DNA of 9,164 nucleotides, taken from the NCBI GenBank assembly GCA_005793285.1, contig SXPO01000021.1, positions 1-9,164 on the forward strand, written 5' to 3'. Source of the stretch: Nitrospiraceae bacterium. Lineage in GTDB: Bacteria > Nitrospirota > Nitrospiria > Nitrospirales > Nitrospiraceae. The position numbers were made by a program, and so were the translations under genes. Of the stretch, positions 1 through 7,372 are shown one piece after another (the stretch's first letter is position 1; every line of letters starts with the position of its first letter). A model generated the notes under the pieces. That model was not told the origin of the DNA, made no database searches, and worked only from the letters and a program-made list of their open reading frames with translations.

Positions 1-819
1 ATGCGGCAGAAACCGGGCCAGCAACGCGCGGAACTTGGCATCGGAGCCGACCAGGTAATGGGTCTTGGGGCGCCGGGCCGTCAAGGCATGCTCCACCGCC
101 CGGGATACGGCATCGACGGAAATCGCCCGCCTCGCTGCCTCATCGATCGCCCGGCGAACGCAGGCCAGATGTTCGGCATAGAGCGGCAAGGATTCATGCT
201 CCGTCGTCGCTTGAAGCAGATCGGCGGCCTTGGTCGATTTCTCCCAAATCGGCGTCGCAATCGCGCCTGGCTCGACAATCGACACTTCGATCCCCCAGGT
301 ATCCAGCTCCAAGCGCAGCGCCGTCGTCATCGCCTCCAACGCGAACTTGGACATCGAGTAGGGCCCCAGAAACGGCATGGTCGCCCGTCCCGCAATCGAC
401 CCCATATTCACGATACGCCCCCTCCCCCTGCGCAAGAGGGGCAAGAAGGCCTGCGTGACCGCCACCGCGCCGATCACGTTCACGTCAAATTGCTTCCTCA
501 ACTCGGCAAGCGGCAAGACTTCCAAGGGACCGCCGACCGCGATACCGGCGTTGTTCACGAGCCCGGCGATGCCCTCGTCACCAGCGGCCTCCTTCACCAA
601 GGCGGCAGCCTGAGCGATCGAGACAGCGTCCGTCACATCGAGCAGCACCGGCAACAGCCGCAGGCCCCCCCGAGCCCGGAGCGACTCTCCGTCCTCTTGC
701 CTGCGCACTCCGGCAAACACCCGGAACCCCATCGCATCCAGGCGCAGAGCGCAAGCTGCCCCAATTCCCGTTGACGCGCCGGTAATGACCACAGTATTCA
801 TCTGCACGATAGACGACAC
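1..819 (-). CDS. SDR family NAD(P)-dependent oxidoreductase (3' end outside window)
   Basis: A classical short-chain dehydrogenase/reductase with a Rossmann fold, probably cytosolic. Counting from a GTG at 819, the cofactor glycine motif TGASTGIG is at about 13-20, NNAG at 89-92, the catalytic Asn of the FDVN stretch near 114, the catalytic Ser in NMGS near 141 and YSMSK with Tyr 154 and Lys 158. All catalytic residues are intact. Two arginines after the second strand (GVRR) suggest NADP(H) preference. The substrate cannot be read from sequence; the overall look is retinol/17-beta-hydroxysteroid dehydrogenase-like. The reading frame is still open at base 1 after about 270 residues, close to the usual family length, so little is missing. 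GTG 819 is preferred because GAGG lies 5 nt upstream; ATG 801 gives a more standard N-terminus but has no Shine-Dalgarno site. The gene has its own promoter and shows no functional link to the signalling operon upstream. Confidence 0.88.
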   Translation of the reverse strand, partial: MSSIVQMNTVVITGASTGIGAACALRLDAMGFRVFAGVRRQEDGESLRARGGLRLLPVLLDVTDAVSIAQAAALVKEAAGDEGIAGLVNNAGIAVGGPLEVLPLAELRKQFDVNVIGAVAVTQAFLPLLRRGRGRIVNMGSIAGRATMPFLGPYSMSKFALEAMTTALRLELDTWGIEVSIVEPGAIATPIWEKSTKAADLLQATTEHESLPLYAEHLACVRRAIDEAARRAISVDAVSRAVEHALTARRPKTHYLVGSDAKFRALLARFLPH

Positions 820-864
820 AGACACCTCTATTGACGCAATTTTCCGCCACAATCCATAGACGTA

Positions 865-893
865 AGCATATTTAAATTCACAATATTAGTCAA
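865..893 (-). promoter_or_regulatory. Sigma-70-like promoter for the SDR gene
   Basis: On the minus strand TTGACT (888-893) and TATGCT (865-870) are separated by 17 bp, in a distinctly AT-rich stretch. The -35 matches consensus at 5 of 6 positions and the -10 at 4 of 6. A start site near 858 would leave a leader of about 40 nt before GTG 819. The gap between the pentapeptide gene and the SDR gene otherwise holds no gene I can support. Confidence 0.5.
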
Positions 894-973
894 TGAGTTA
901 TGCCGTAAAGTTCTAGTCGTGAAGTAAACTTTAAAGAGAGGGATCGGACAGGCAAGGACACGAGAGAGAGGGA

Positions 974-1354
974 TTAACCGGGAAGCTGTTTGTCCTGGCG
1001 ATAACGCATGCGGGTGCCGTGGAGCAGGGAGAGCTCAATCTCGTCGGCGGTCAATTCATCAGGAAAGTAAGCCCCGGAAATCTTCGCCGCATTGATGCTG
1101 GCGCCTTCAAGCCTGGCCTTTCGAAAGTCCAAACCGCGCAGATCGGATTGACGCAAATAACAGCCCGTCAAATCGAGTCCGTCTGCATTCAGCCCCCGAA
1201 GGTCGAGGTTGCGCAGATCGCAATTGCACAAGTCCACCTGATCGCCCGCCGCCCTCTTGGCATTGAACTCCGTAATGCAGCCTTCACGCAACAGGAGATA
1301 CATCGGATCCTTCGTGATCCGCAAAGCCGAATGAATGGGAGGTGGCGTATTCAT
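974..1354 (-). CDS. Short pentapeptide-repeat protein
   Basis: A 126-residue protein of unknown function. Residues 40-99 read as twelve uninterrupted pentapeptides of the x-(D/N)-(L/F)-x-x type (VDLCN, CDLRN, LDLRG ... AKISG, AYFPD). At four pentapeptides per turn, this predicts about three turns of a right-handed quadrilateral beta-helix. A non-repeat N-terminal stretch (1-39, with LLREGCITEFNAKR) and a short charged C-terminal tail (ADEIELSLLHGTRMRYR) flank it. There is no signal peptide or membrane segment, so it is probably cytosolic. It is much shorter than Qnr/MfpA gyrase-protecting proteins, so that role is not supported. The start is set by AGGAG 5 nt upstream of the ATG. It lies 63 nt after the receiver-kinase gene on the same strand and may be the last gene of the signalling operon, though a promoter motif in that gap could also drive it alone. 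A scaffold or protein-interaction role is only a guess. Confidence 0.85.
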   Translation of the reverse strand: MNTPPPIHSALRITKDPMYLLLREGCITEFNAKRAAGDQVDLCNCDLRNLDLRGLNADGLDLTGCYLRQSDLRGLDFRKARLEGASINAAKISGAYFPDELTADEIELSLLHGTRMRYRQDKQLPG

Positions 1355-1384
1355 GGAGGCTCCTGACCTGGTTCCCTGTTAATG

Positions 1385-1411
1385 CTATCGGACAATTCCA
1401 ACCGGACTTGA
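1385..1411 (-). promoter_or_regulatory. Candidate sigma-28-like promoter before the pentapeptide gene
   Basis: The minus strand reads TCAA (1408-1411), 15 nt, then TCCGATAG (1385-1392). This resembles the FliA consensus TAAA-N15-GCCGATAA. The -10 core CCGATAG is shared with the motifs before cheR and the DUF420 gene, but the -35 register is shifted by one base. It partly overlaps the gap after the kinase stop, about 30 nt before the pentapeptide start. It is the weakest of the three. Confidence 0.3.
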
Positions 1412-1417
1412 GGACCG

Positions 1418-2329
1418 TCACCCGAGGGGAACCGTGAGCCGGACCTCGTTGCCCCGCTCATTGTACGAAAGGTCCGGGAAGAACGACCGCACGAGAAAGA
1501 CACCCCGGCCGCTGGCATCACCCGTCGGACAGGCCTCCAACCCAGCATTCGCCCGAGGCTTCCAATTGAACCCCTGCCCTTCGTCGGCAATCTGGTAGGT
1601 CAAGATCTGCTGTTTCTTGTCGTAGATCGCCCGAATGGTGACCCGGCGGTCCCGGAACCTGGCATCCTGCGCCCGCTGCTGAATCAACTCCTCGTACCGA
1701 TCGTTCGCCATCGCCTCGATCTTGTCACGGTAACGAAGCTCGAGGCAGCCATGCTCGACCGCATTCATGATGAGCTCTTGCAAGGCGGACCGGAGATGAA
1801 GCTGCCGCGCCTCAGCCAGCCCCATAGCCGTCCCCTGGATCAGCCAGGCTACCGTGCTTTCAACCGCTCCAGGATCGGGCACCATCACCAAATGGTATTC
1901 CAGCCGTTCGATGCCGGCCGCATCGTCCACCGTAGTCGGCAGGCGATGGATCGCCTGCTGCAAGACATGCGCGAGGACTCCTCCGTCAATCGGCTGCGGC
2001 ACATAATCCAGCGCCCCGGCTCGCAGCCCTTCCATTGTCGACTCCACCTGGCCCGCGCCGGTCAAGAGCACGATCGGGCAGGTCGGACGCCGTTCATGAA
2101 TCTGCTTCACCAGCACAATCCCGTCCTGCTCCGGCAAGAAGACATCCACGAACACGATATCCGGCTGCGTCATCTCGAAAGTCGATAATCCCAGCGCGGG
2201 CGTCGACGCGGAAATGACCGAATGGCCCCGCTCGCTCGCGTGCTCAAGGATCATAGAATGGGTTGCGGGATCGCCGGCCACGACGAGCAAGGTGCGAGCC
2301 TCAGTCCGTGATCGGGGCATGGCAATCAT
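1418..2329 (-). CDS. Receiver domain fused to RsbW/SpoIIAB-type serine kinase (anti-sigma-factor-like)
   Basis: A 303-residue cytosolic protein. Residues 12-130 form a CheY-like receiver with the acceptor Asp 62 (FVDVFLP) and Thr 90. The acidic pair is replaced by Ala 18-Gly 19 and the usual lysine by Gln 112, so phosphorylation may be weak or absent. Residues 155-303 form a GHKL ATPase of the HATPase_c_2 type, with N-box Glu 185 and Asn 189 (QELIMNAVEHG), G1 box DEGQG (249-253) and G2 box SGRGVFLV (273-280). All look intact. About 35 charged residues (200-235) lie between the N and G1 boxes. In the family such kinases phosphorylate a STAS partner, probably the product at 3974-4312, and sequester an output protein. 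The start ATG has GGAGG 9 nt upstream and overlaps the Hpt stop by 4 nt (ATGA), so translation is probably coupled. No sigma factor is in the window, so the output target is unknown. Confidence 0.9.
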   Translation of the reverse strand: MIAMPRSRTEARTLLVVAGDPATHSMILEHASERGHSVISASTPALGLSTFEMTQPDIVFVDVFLPEQDGIVLVKQIHERRPTCPIVLLTGAGQVESTMEGLRAGALDYVPQPIDGGVLAHVLQQAIHRLPTTVDDAAGIERLEYHLVMVPDPGAVESTVAWLIQGTAMGLAEARQLHLRSALQELIMNAVEHGCLELRYRDKIEAMANDRYEELIQQRAQDARFRDRRVTIRAIYDKKQQILTYQIADEGQGFNWKPRANAGLEACPTGDASGRGVFLVRSFFPDLSYNERGNEVRLTVPLG

Positions 2330-2685
2330 GATGGCAATCCTCCGGCAATCAATTCCCGAAGCGCGGCATGCACCTCGGCCAGAAGCCGATCGATCTCGAC
2401 GCAGACCGCCGCCGCTTCCACCAGCTCGCCTTGGCGGCCCAGCTCTTCCAACCGTTTCGCACTTTCAAAGAGACGCGGCGCGCAGATCGGAATGACAGAC
2501 CCCTTCAGCTTGTGCGCGGCTACCGCCAGCCCGGCTGCATCCTGCCGCGCCAGCGCCGCCGTCGCCGCTGCCATCTCCTTGGGGCTTTCTTGCAGAAACA
2601 GCTCCGCCAAGGTGATCACCAAATCGCCATCGCCGTCCGCCTGGCTCAGGGCCTCTGCCAGATCCAGCACGACCATGTTATCCAT
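2326..2685 (-). CDS. Hpt-domain phosphotransfer protein
   Basis: A free-standing 119-residue histidine phosphotransfer protein. The signature AAHKLKGS gives phospho-accepting His 58. The rest is predicted as an all-helical bundle rich in Ala, Leu and Glu, of the size usual for a single Hpt domain. It would relay phosphate between a hybrid histidine kinase and a receiver aspartate. No kinase is in the window, so its donor is encoded elsewhere. It sits between the two receiver-containing genes, overlapping the phosphatase gene by 8 nt and the kinase gene by 4 nt. That packing suggests it serves one or both receivers, and the phosphatase receiver is the likelier partner because its active site is complete. 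The start has GGAGGAG 7 nt upstream; a second ATG three codons in is less well placed. Confidence 0.88.
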   Translation of the reverse strand: MDNMVVLDLAEALSQADGDGDLVITLAELFLQESPKEMAAATAALARQDAAGLAVAAHKLKGSVIPICAPRLFESAKRLEELGRQGELVEAAAVCVEIDRLLAEVHAALRELIAGGLPS

Positions 2686-3946
2686 GAGACGACTCCTCCA
2701 GGCCTTCAGTCACGGCCAGCCCCATCACCGCCGCATCGTCCGGGAAATGCTGCGCCTGTTGCCACTGTCGCGCTTCTGAAAAGCAGGCCGCGAGGGTCTC
2801 GGACAGCGACCGCTGCCTCCCCGCGTCGATCACCCCCTGGAACCGCTCGCGGCCCCACAGCGCTCCGCTCGGCGACGGCACTTCGTAGATCCCATCGCTC
2901 AACAAAAACAACCGGTCGTTCGGCTTCAGCAGCACGCGGTCGTTAACAAACTCCGCAGACGCATTGATGCCAAGAGGGAACGTCGCGCGCGTAAGCCACC
3001 GAGACGGCCCCTCCGCCGGACAAAGCAATGCGCCGGGATGGCCGGCAGCGGCGTACGTCAGTCTGCCGGTCGGCAGATGCAGCTGGCCCACCCACAAGGT
3101 GAAATATTCCCCTTCAGCGGTCATAGGAAACAGCCGGTTGGCCTCGAACAGCACCTTCTCGGGATCGTAGGATCCGAGCATCTGCAGAATATTTTTCGCC
3201 CGCAAAAAGGTCATCAACGAGGCCGAGCGCAACGCCGCGGCAACCCCATGCCCTGACGCATCCAGGATATAGAGGCCGAGATGGCCCTCGTCGATCACCA
3301 TCACATCGAACAGATCGCCGCCCAGCGTCAAGGAGGGCTGATATTCCCAGGCCAGCGCGACTCCCTGCAGGGGACTGCCTTGCGGAGGGAGCAGCGAATG
3401 GACAAACGACGCGGCCGATTGCAGGTCCGCATCCATCTCCGCCTGCTTCGTTTGCAACAAGAGAAGGGACGATGCCAGTTGCGCGGCGGTCGTTTCCAGC
3501 TCGCGCACCAACCGGCTGGTGCGCAGACCGGCCAGCACACGGGCGCGGATCTCCTCCTTGCTGGCCGATTTGCTTAAAAAATCGTCGGCGCCGCGCGCCA
3601 ATCCCTCGGCGATCTGCGCCGGTTGATCGTGGGCCGTCATCAGCAGAATATACGCGGATTTCATCGAAGGATCGCGCCGCAGCGTTTCACAGAACGTGGG
3701 GCCGTCCATCTCCGGCATCATCCAATCGAGCACGATCAGCTCGGGGCGTTCGCGCCGGGCCATCTCAAGCGCCTCGCGCCCGTTGCCGGCCTCCACCACC
3801 CGGTATCCGAACCGCTTCAGCCGCGCCGCCATACTGGTCCGCGTGACCGGCTCGTCCTCCACCAGCAGAATCAGCGCCGGCAGGGCGCAAGCAGGGTCCG
3901 TCGAATCGACGGACCCTGCGATCGGCTTAGCTGAGTCGAGATTCAT
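2678..3946 (-). CDS. Response regulator with PP2C/SpoIIE-type phosphatase output (RsbU-like)
   Basis: A 422-residue cytosolic protein. After a nonconserved N-terminal extension (1-24), a receiver spans about 25-142 with the acidic pair Glu 30-Asp 31, acceptor Asp 74 (IVLDWMMPEMDG), Thr 104 and Lys 126, a full active site. A probable coiled-coil linker (about 145-180) leads to a PPM/SpoIIE domain (190-413). Metal-binding acidic motifs are GGDLFD (209-214), DASGHG (229-234), SDGIYE (350-355) and DDAA (403-406), all present. The family dephosphorylates phosphoserine on STAS antagonists, so the adjacent STAS protein is the expected substrate, with receiver phosphorylation as the switch. The start has GGAGGA 5 nt upstream and no credible later start. 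The first 60 nt hold a strong palindrome (3891-3919), and a small hairpin covers part of the ribosome site. Similar receiver-phosphatase proteins include HsbR and CrsR, but those also carry the kinase domain, which here is a separate gene. Confidence 0.92.
   Translation of the reverse strand: MNLDSAKPIAGSVDSTDPACALPALILLVEDEPVTRTSMAARLKRFGYRVVEAGNGREALEMARRERPELIVLDWMMPEMDGPTFCETLRRDPSMKSAYILLMTAHDQPAQIAEGLARGADDFLSKSASKEEIRARVLAGLRTSRLVRELETTAAQLASSLLLLQTKQAEMDADLQSAASFVHSLLPPQGSPLQGVALAWEYQPSLTLGGDLFDVMVIDEGHLGLYILDASGHGVAAALRSASLMTFLRAKNILQMLGSYDPEKVLFEANRLFPMTAEGEYFTLWVGQLHLPTGRLTYAAAGHPGALLCPAEGPSRWLTRATFPLGINASAEFVNDRVLLKPNDRLFLLSDGIYEVPSPSGALWGRERFQGVIDAGRQRSLSETLAACFSEARQWQQAQHFPDDAAVMGLAVTEGLEESSHG
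3891..3919. repeat. Near-perfect 29-nt palindrome within the phosphatase gene start
   Basis: The arm GCAGGGTCCGTCGA (3891-3904) is followed by one unpaired base and then its exact reverse complement (3906-3919). The 14-bp arms begin 27 nt into the coding sequence and encode part of the nonconserved extension before the receiver. In mRNA they could form a very stable stem. No U-run follows, so it is not a canonical terminator. Confidence 0.9.
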
Positions 3947-3953
3947 GAGTCTC

Positions 3954-3970
3954 CTCCGCCGGCGACGGAG
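3954..3970 (-). promoter_or_regulatory. Hairpin overlapping the phosphatase ribosome-binding site
   Basis: On the minus strand CTCCGTC and GGCGGAG can pair as seven base pairs (one G-U) around a 3-nt loop. The 3' arm includes GGAG of the Shine-Dalgarno site. The STAS stop codon lies just upstream (3974-3976), so a ribosome finishing STAS would disrupt the hairpin. This is a plausible translational-coupling device. The pairing is visible; the role is inferred. Confidence 0.4.
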
Positions 3971-3973
3971 CGG

Positions 3974-4312
3974 CTATGCCGCGCGCACCGCCAGCGCGTC
4001 CCCCTCGGTCTCATAAATCGAAATCATCTTGGGAATATTCGCCAGGCTCATGATCTCCCGCACGTAGCTCTGCGGCTTCAAGAGGCTGACCTGGGCCTGC
4101 TGGACCTTGAACGTCTGCGACAAAAGGGCAAGCAGCCCGAGACCGGAGCTGTCCATGAACCGGACATGCTCCAGGTTGATAATGAGGTGCCGGCAGCCCG
4201 CATTCTTCACCTGCTCCACGGCGGACTTGAACGCGGCGCGATTGCTATAGGTCAAATCGCCTTTCAGGTCCAGCACGGTGGCCTCTTTGACGGCACGCTG
4301 TGTAATCGTCAT
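3974..4312 (-). CDS. STAS-domain anti-sigma-factor antagonist (SpoIIAA/RsbV-like)
   Basis: A 112-residue single STAS domain. The central motif RFMDSSGLGLL (51-61) contains the conserved Asp 54 and the serine pair 55-56; in SpoIIAA/RsbV relatives the serine before Gly is phosphorylated by the RsbW-type kinase. The length and the beta-alpha pattern (VLDLKGDL, HLIINLEHVRFMD) match the family throughout. In its unphosphorylated form such a protein binds the kinase and frees the kinase's other partner. Here the likely kinase is the receiver-RsbW protein and the likely phosphatase is the receiver-PP2C protein encoded just downstream. The start has AAGGA 7 nt upstream. It lies 64 nt after cheB and 27 nt before the phosphatase gene, which places the partner-switch set directly behind the receptor-modification genes. 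It could act on something other than a sigma factor, as HsbA-type proteins do. Confidence 0.92.
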   Translation of the reverse strand: MTITQRAVKEATVLDLKGDLTYSNRAAFKSAVEQVKNAGCRHLIINLEHVRFMDSSGLGLLALLSQTFKVQQAQVSLLKPQSYVREIMSLANIPKMISIYETEGDALAVRAA

Positions 4313-4376
4313 GGCTAGATCCTTTCATCCGTTCGCACAAGTGATGACACCGATCCCCGTCGTCCTGACGCGTCCG

Positions 4377-5559
<1,183 letters not shown>

Positions 5560-6159
5560 TTAAAACAACGTCACGTTGCTAGCCTCTTGCTCGCGCGCCA
5601 GTTGCTTCTGGTACTGCACTTCCCGGTCGAAGATGGTGTCGTTCTTGACCCGCTGAATCTTCTTCATCAGAACGCGGCCCGAGTCGATAAAATAATACAG
5701 CTTCCTGGGATACACATCGCCCAGATCGGTCTTCTGTGCTTGAAGCCCTTCGTTCTTGAGATATTCCAAAGCCCAGGCGGCGTTATTCGCGCCGATATCG
5801 ATATTGCCCTCGTATATCTTCCCGCCGCCGAAGAGCTTCACTTCGAGCCGGTGCCGGAGCCCTCCCCGCTTGAGAATTTCATTGATCAGGCTTTCCATGG
5901 CGTACGAGCCGTAGCGCGTCGACTCCCCTCCCCAGGCATCCCCCGATTGGTGCTCTTTTGGAGCCGGCAGCATGAAGTGGTTCATACCCCCGACACCGAC
6001 CACCGGGTCGCGGATGCAGGCGGACACGCAGGAGCCCAGCACCGTATAGACGATCATCGGCGTCGCACTGACAAAAAACTCTCCCGGCAAGATCGCCGCG
6101 ATCTCTTCCGGGAAGCGGCTATCCCGCATACGCCTAACATGATCAAACTGGCCGCTCAT
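5560..6159 (-). CDS. cheD: Chemoreceptor glutamine deamidase CheD
   Basis: A 199-residue CheD that hydrolyses selected receptor glutamine side chains to glutamate, creating methylation sites; in some bacteria it also binds the CheY phosphatase CheC. The catalytic triad reads Thr 39 (TVLGSC), Cys 44 and His 61 (GGMNHFMLP). The later family motifs RYGSYAMESLINEI (about 82-95), KLFGGG and IGANNAAWALEYL are also present. The C-terminal tail beyond about 165 is charged and extends a little past the core. The start is supported by GAGG 5 nt upstream; an internal Met 11 is less likely. It lies 63 nt after cheR and 115 nt before cheB. No cheC is visible in the window, so the deamidase role is the one supported. 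Confidence 0.96.
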   Translation of the reverse strand: MSGQFDHVRRMRDSRFPEEIAAILPGEFFVSATPMIVYTVLGSCVSACIRDPVVGVGGMNHFMLPAPKEHQSGDAWGGESTRYGSYAMESLINEILKRGGLRHRLEVKLFGGGKIYEGNIDIGANNAAWALEYLKNEGLQAQKTDLGDVYPRKLYYFIDSGRVLMKKIQRVKNDTIFDREVQYQKQLAREQEASNVTLF

Positions 6160-6192
6160 TCAAGCCTCATCATTCGTAAAAGCATCGTCCGT

Positions 6193-6231
6193 GAAGCGTA
6201 TCTCGTCGTTTAGAACGACACCTCACGCTTC
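6193..6231 (-). other. Nested intercistronic hairpin between cheR and cheD
   Basis: On the minus strand an outer 7-bp stem (GAAGCGT/ACGCTTC) and an inner 6-bp stem (GTCGTT/AACGAC, 3-nt loop) are separated by a symmetric 5x5 internal loop (GAGGT facing GAGAT). The cheR stop codon lies at the 5' side. No U-run follows, so an mRNA processing or stability element is more likely than a terminator. Confidence 0.5.
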
Positions 6232-7041
6232 CTTCTGATAGATCGTCGGCGCAATGGCCTTGAACGGTTGATCCAGCCGCTGCAGACTCTCCGAATGCCC
6301 GATGAAGAGATAGCCGCCAGGCTTCAGATAGCGATAAAACTTATTGACCAGTTGCGCCTGCGTCGGACGATCGAAATAGATCATCACGTTGCGGCAAAAA
6401 ATCAGATCCAAGGGGGCCTTGATCGGAAAGGTCTCGTCCATCAAATTGATCCGGCGATAGCGCACCATCTGAGTCAGGTGGGGCTTGACCTTGATCATGC
6501 CGGCGCGCTCCCCCTTCCCTTTCAAAAAATGCCGCGACACGAGATCCGGAGGAAGTTCCCGCACGCGCTCGTCCTCGTACACACCCGATGCCGCTCTGGC
6601 CAGCACGCGCGTCGAAATGTCCGACGCCAGAATCTTGAAGTCCCAGCGGTCAGGATCCGGCACGCTGTCGTACAGCGTCATGGCGATGGTATAGGGCTCC
6701 TCGCCGGAAGACGAAGCCGACGACCAGACGCGGATGCGCCGGCTAGACTGCAGCGTCGGCATGATCTCCTCGCGCAAAAAGTCGAAATGTTTGGGCTCGC
6801 GGAAGAAATCGGTCTTGTTCGTCGAGACCAAATCCAGGAGCAGCGTGAACTCATCGCTCTCCGTCTGCCCTGAGACCATATCGTAGTACTCTTGAAACGA
6901 GTCGAGCTCCAACGTGCGCAGCCGTTTGGACAGCCGGGACACGAGCAAGGTTTTCTTGCTTTCATTGAGACTGATGCCGCACTCTTGATAAATGAGCGCG
7001 CGAAACTGTTCGAACTCTTTGGGTGTGATCGAATAGTCCAT
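6223..7041 (-). CDS. cheR: Chemoreceptor glutamate methyltransferase CheR
   Basis: A 272-residue S-adenosylmethionine-dependent methyltransferase that methylates receptor glutamates. The N-terminal helical domain (1-75) is followed by TNKTDFFRE (74-82). The SAM-binding region is VWSSASSSGEEPYTIAM (105-121), where a serine replaces the cysteine found in many homologues. Next come the acidic ASD at 139-141 and FCRNVMIYFD (215-224). The beta-subdomain contains FLKGKG (172-177), giving the Gly-x-Gly insertion typical of CheRs that bind a receptor C-terminal pentapeptide. ATG 7041 is chosen because MDYSITPKEFEQFR matches the family N-terminus. An upstream in-frame ATG at 7149 would add 36 Arg/Cys-rich residues with no family resemblance and lies almost on the predicted start of transcription. 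GGAG is about 11 nt upstream of 7041, a little far. This is the first gene of the chemotaxis/partner-switch set. Confidence 0.96.
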   Translation of the reverse strand: MDYSITPKEFEQFRALIYQECGISLNESKKTLLVSRLSKRLRTLELDSFQEYYDMVSGQTESDEFTLLLDLVSTNKTDFFREPKHFDFLREEIMPTLQSSRRIRVWSSASSSGEEPYTIAMTLYDSVPDPDRWDFKILASDISTRVLARAASGVYEDERVRELPPDLVSRHFLKGKGERAGMIKVKPHLTQMVRYRRINLMDETFPIKAPLDLIFCRNVMIYFDRPTQAQLVNKFYRYLKPGGYLFIGHSESLQRLDQPFKAIAPTIYQKEA

Positions 7042-7362
7042 AACCGGCGAGGCTCCAAATGTAGAAAAACGCACATGGCATCCGGCGGCGGCACAGCGAA
7101 CAGGATTGGTCTCCCTCCGCAGGCGCACCCTACCCTCCAGACAGCGCAACCTGTCGATGCTCTATCGGTTTACTGGCGTCAATTCTTGACTGGAGACTGC
7201 GGCAAACTAATGGGTTGAAATCAGAAGGGAAAGACGGGTTCCTGGCCAGGGGGCAAGATGGTGGCCCAACCTCAGCCCTCTGTCATGGACAGGGGCCAGA
7301 AAGACCGCAGAACGTGACGCGGGACGACAAAAACACCGTCACAACGGCCATGCGGCCTCGCC
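7042..7362. other. 321-nt non-coding gap between DUF420 gene and cheR
   Basis: I see no gene here. It holds the cheR leader, a sigma-28-like promoter motif (7160-7189), an imperfect hairpin at 7275-7296 (CTGTC/GACAG plus GCCC/GGGC with one bulged base) and a possible terminator just after the DUF420 stop. The hairpin has no adjacent U-run on the minus strand. Confidence 0.6.
7160..7189 (-). promoter_or_regulatory. Candidate sigma-28 (FliA)-type promoter of cheR
   Basis: On the minus strand TCAAGAA (7183-7189) precedes ACCGATAGAG (7160-7169). Written as CAAG-N15-ACCGATAG, this closely resembles the FliA consensus TAAA-N15-GCCGATAA. The same two boxes with identical spacing lie before the DUF420 gene. 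It would give a leader of about 110 nt. Confidence 0.5.
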
Positions 7363-7372
7363 TTACGAGGCC
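7329..7372 (-). terminator. Possible terminator after the DUF420 gene
   Basis: On the minus strand GGCCTCG and CGAGGCC form a perfect 7-bp stem with a 5-nt loop (7354-7372) that includes the stop codon. A weak second hairpin (CCGT/ACGG, 7336-7347) is followed by T5 (7329-7333). The T-run is about 20 nt from the strong stem, so the call is tentative. Confidence 0.3.

Noticed and set aside
1..774. Plus-strand 257-residue open frame
   Set aside because: It is antisense to the SDR gene, whose glycine, NNAG and YxxxK motifs are clear. The plus frame is Arg/His/Gln-rich low-complexity sequence with no family features.
578..850. Minus-strand 90-residue frame overlapping the SDR start
   Set aside because: It is an out-of-frame shadow of the SDR gene with no recognisable domain.
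7042..7149. N-terminal extension of CheR from ATG 7149
   Set aside because: The 36 extra residues do not resemble CheR, and ATG 7149 nearly coincides with the predicted transcription start. The MDYSITPKEF start at 7041 fits the family.
7275..7296. Hairpin upstream of the cheR promoter as a terminator
   Set aside because: The stem is imperfect and has no U-run on the minus strand, so it is only noted as structure in the gap.
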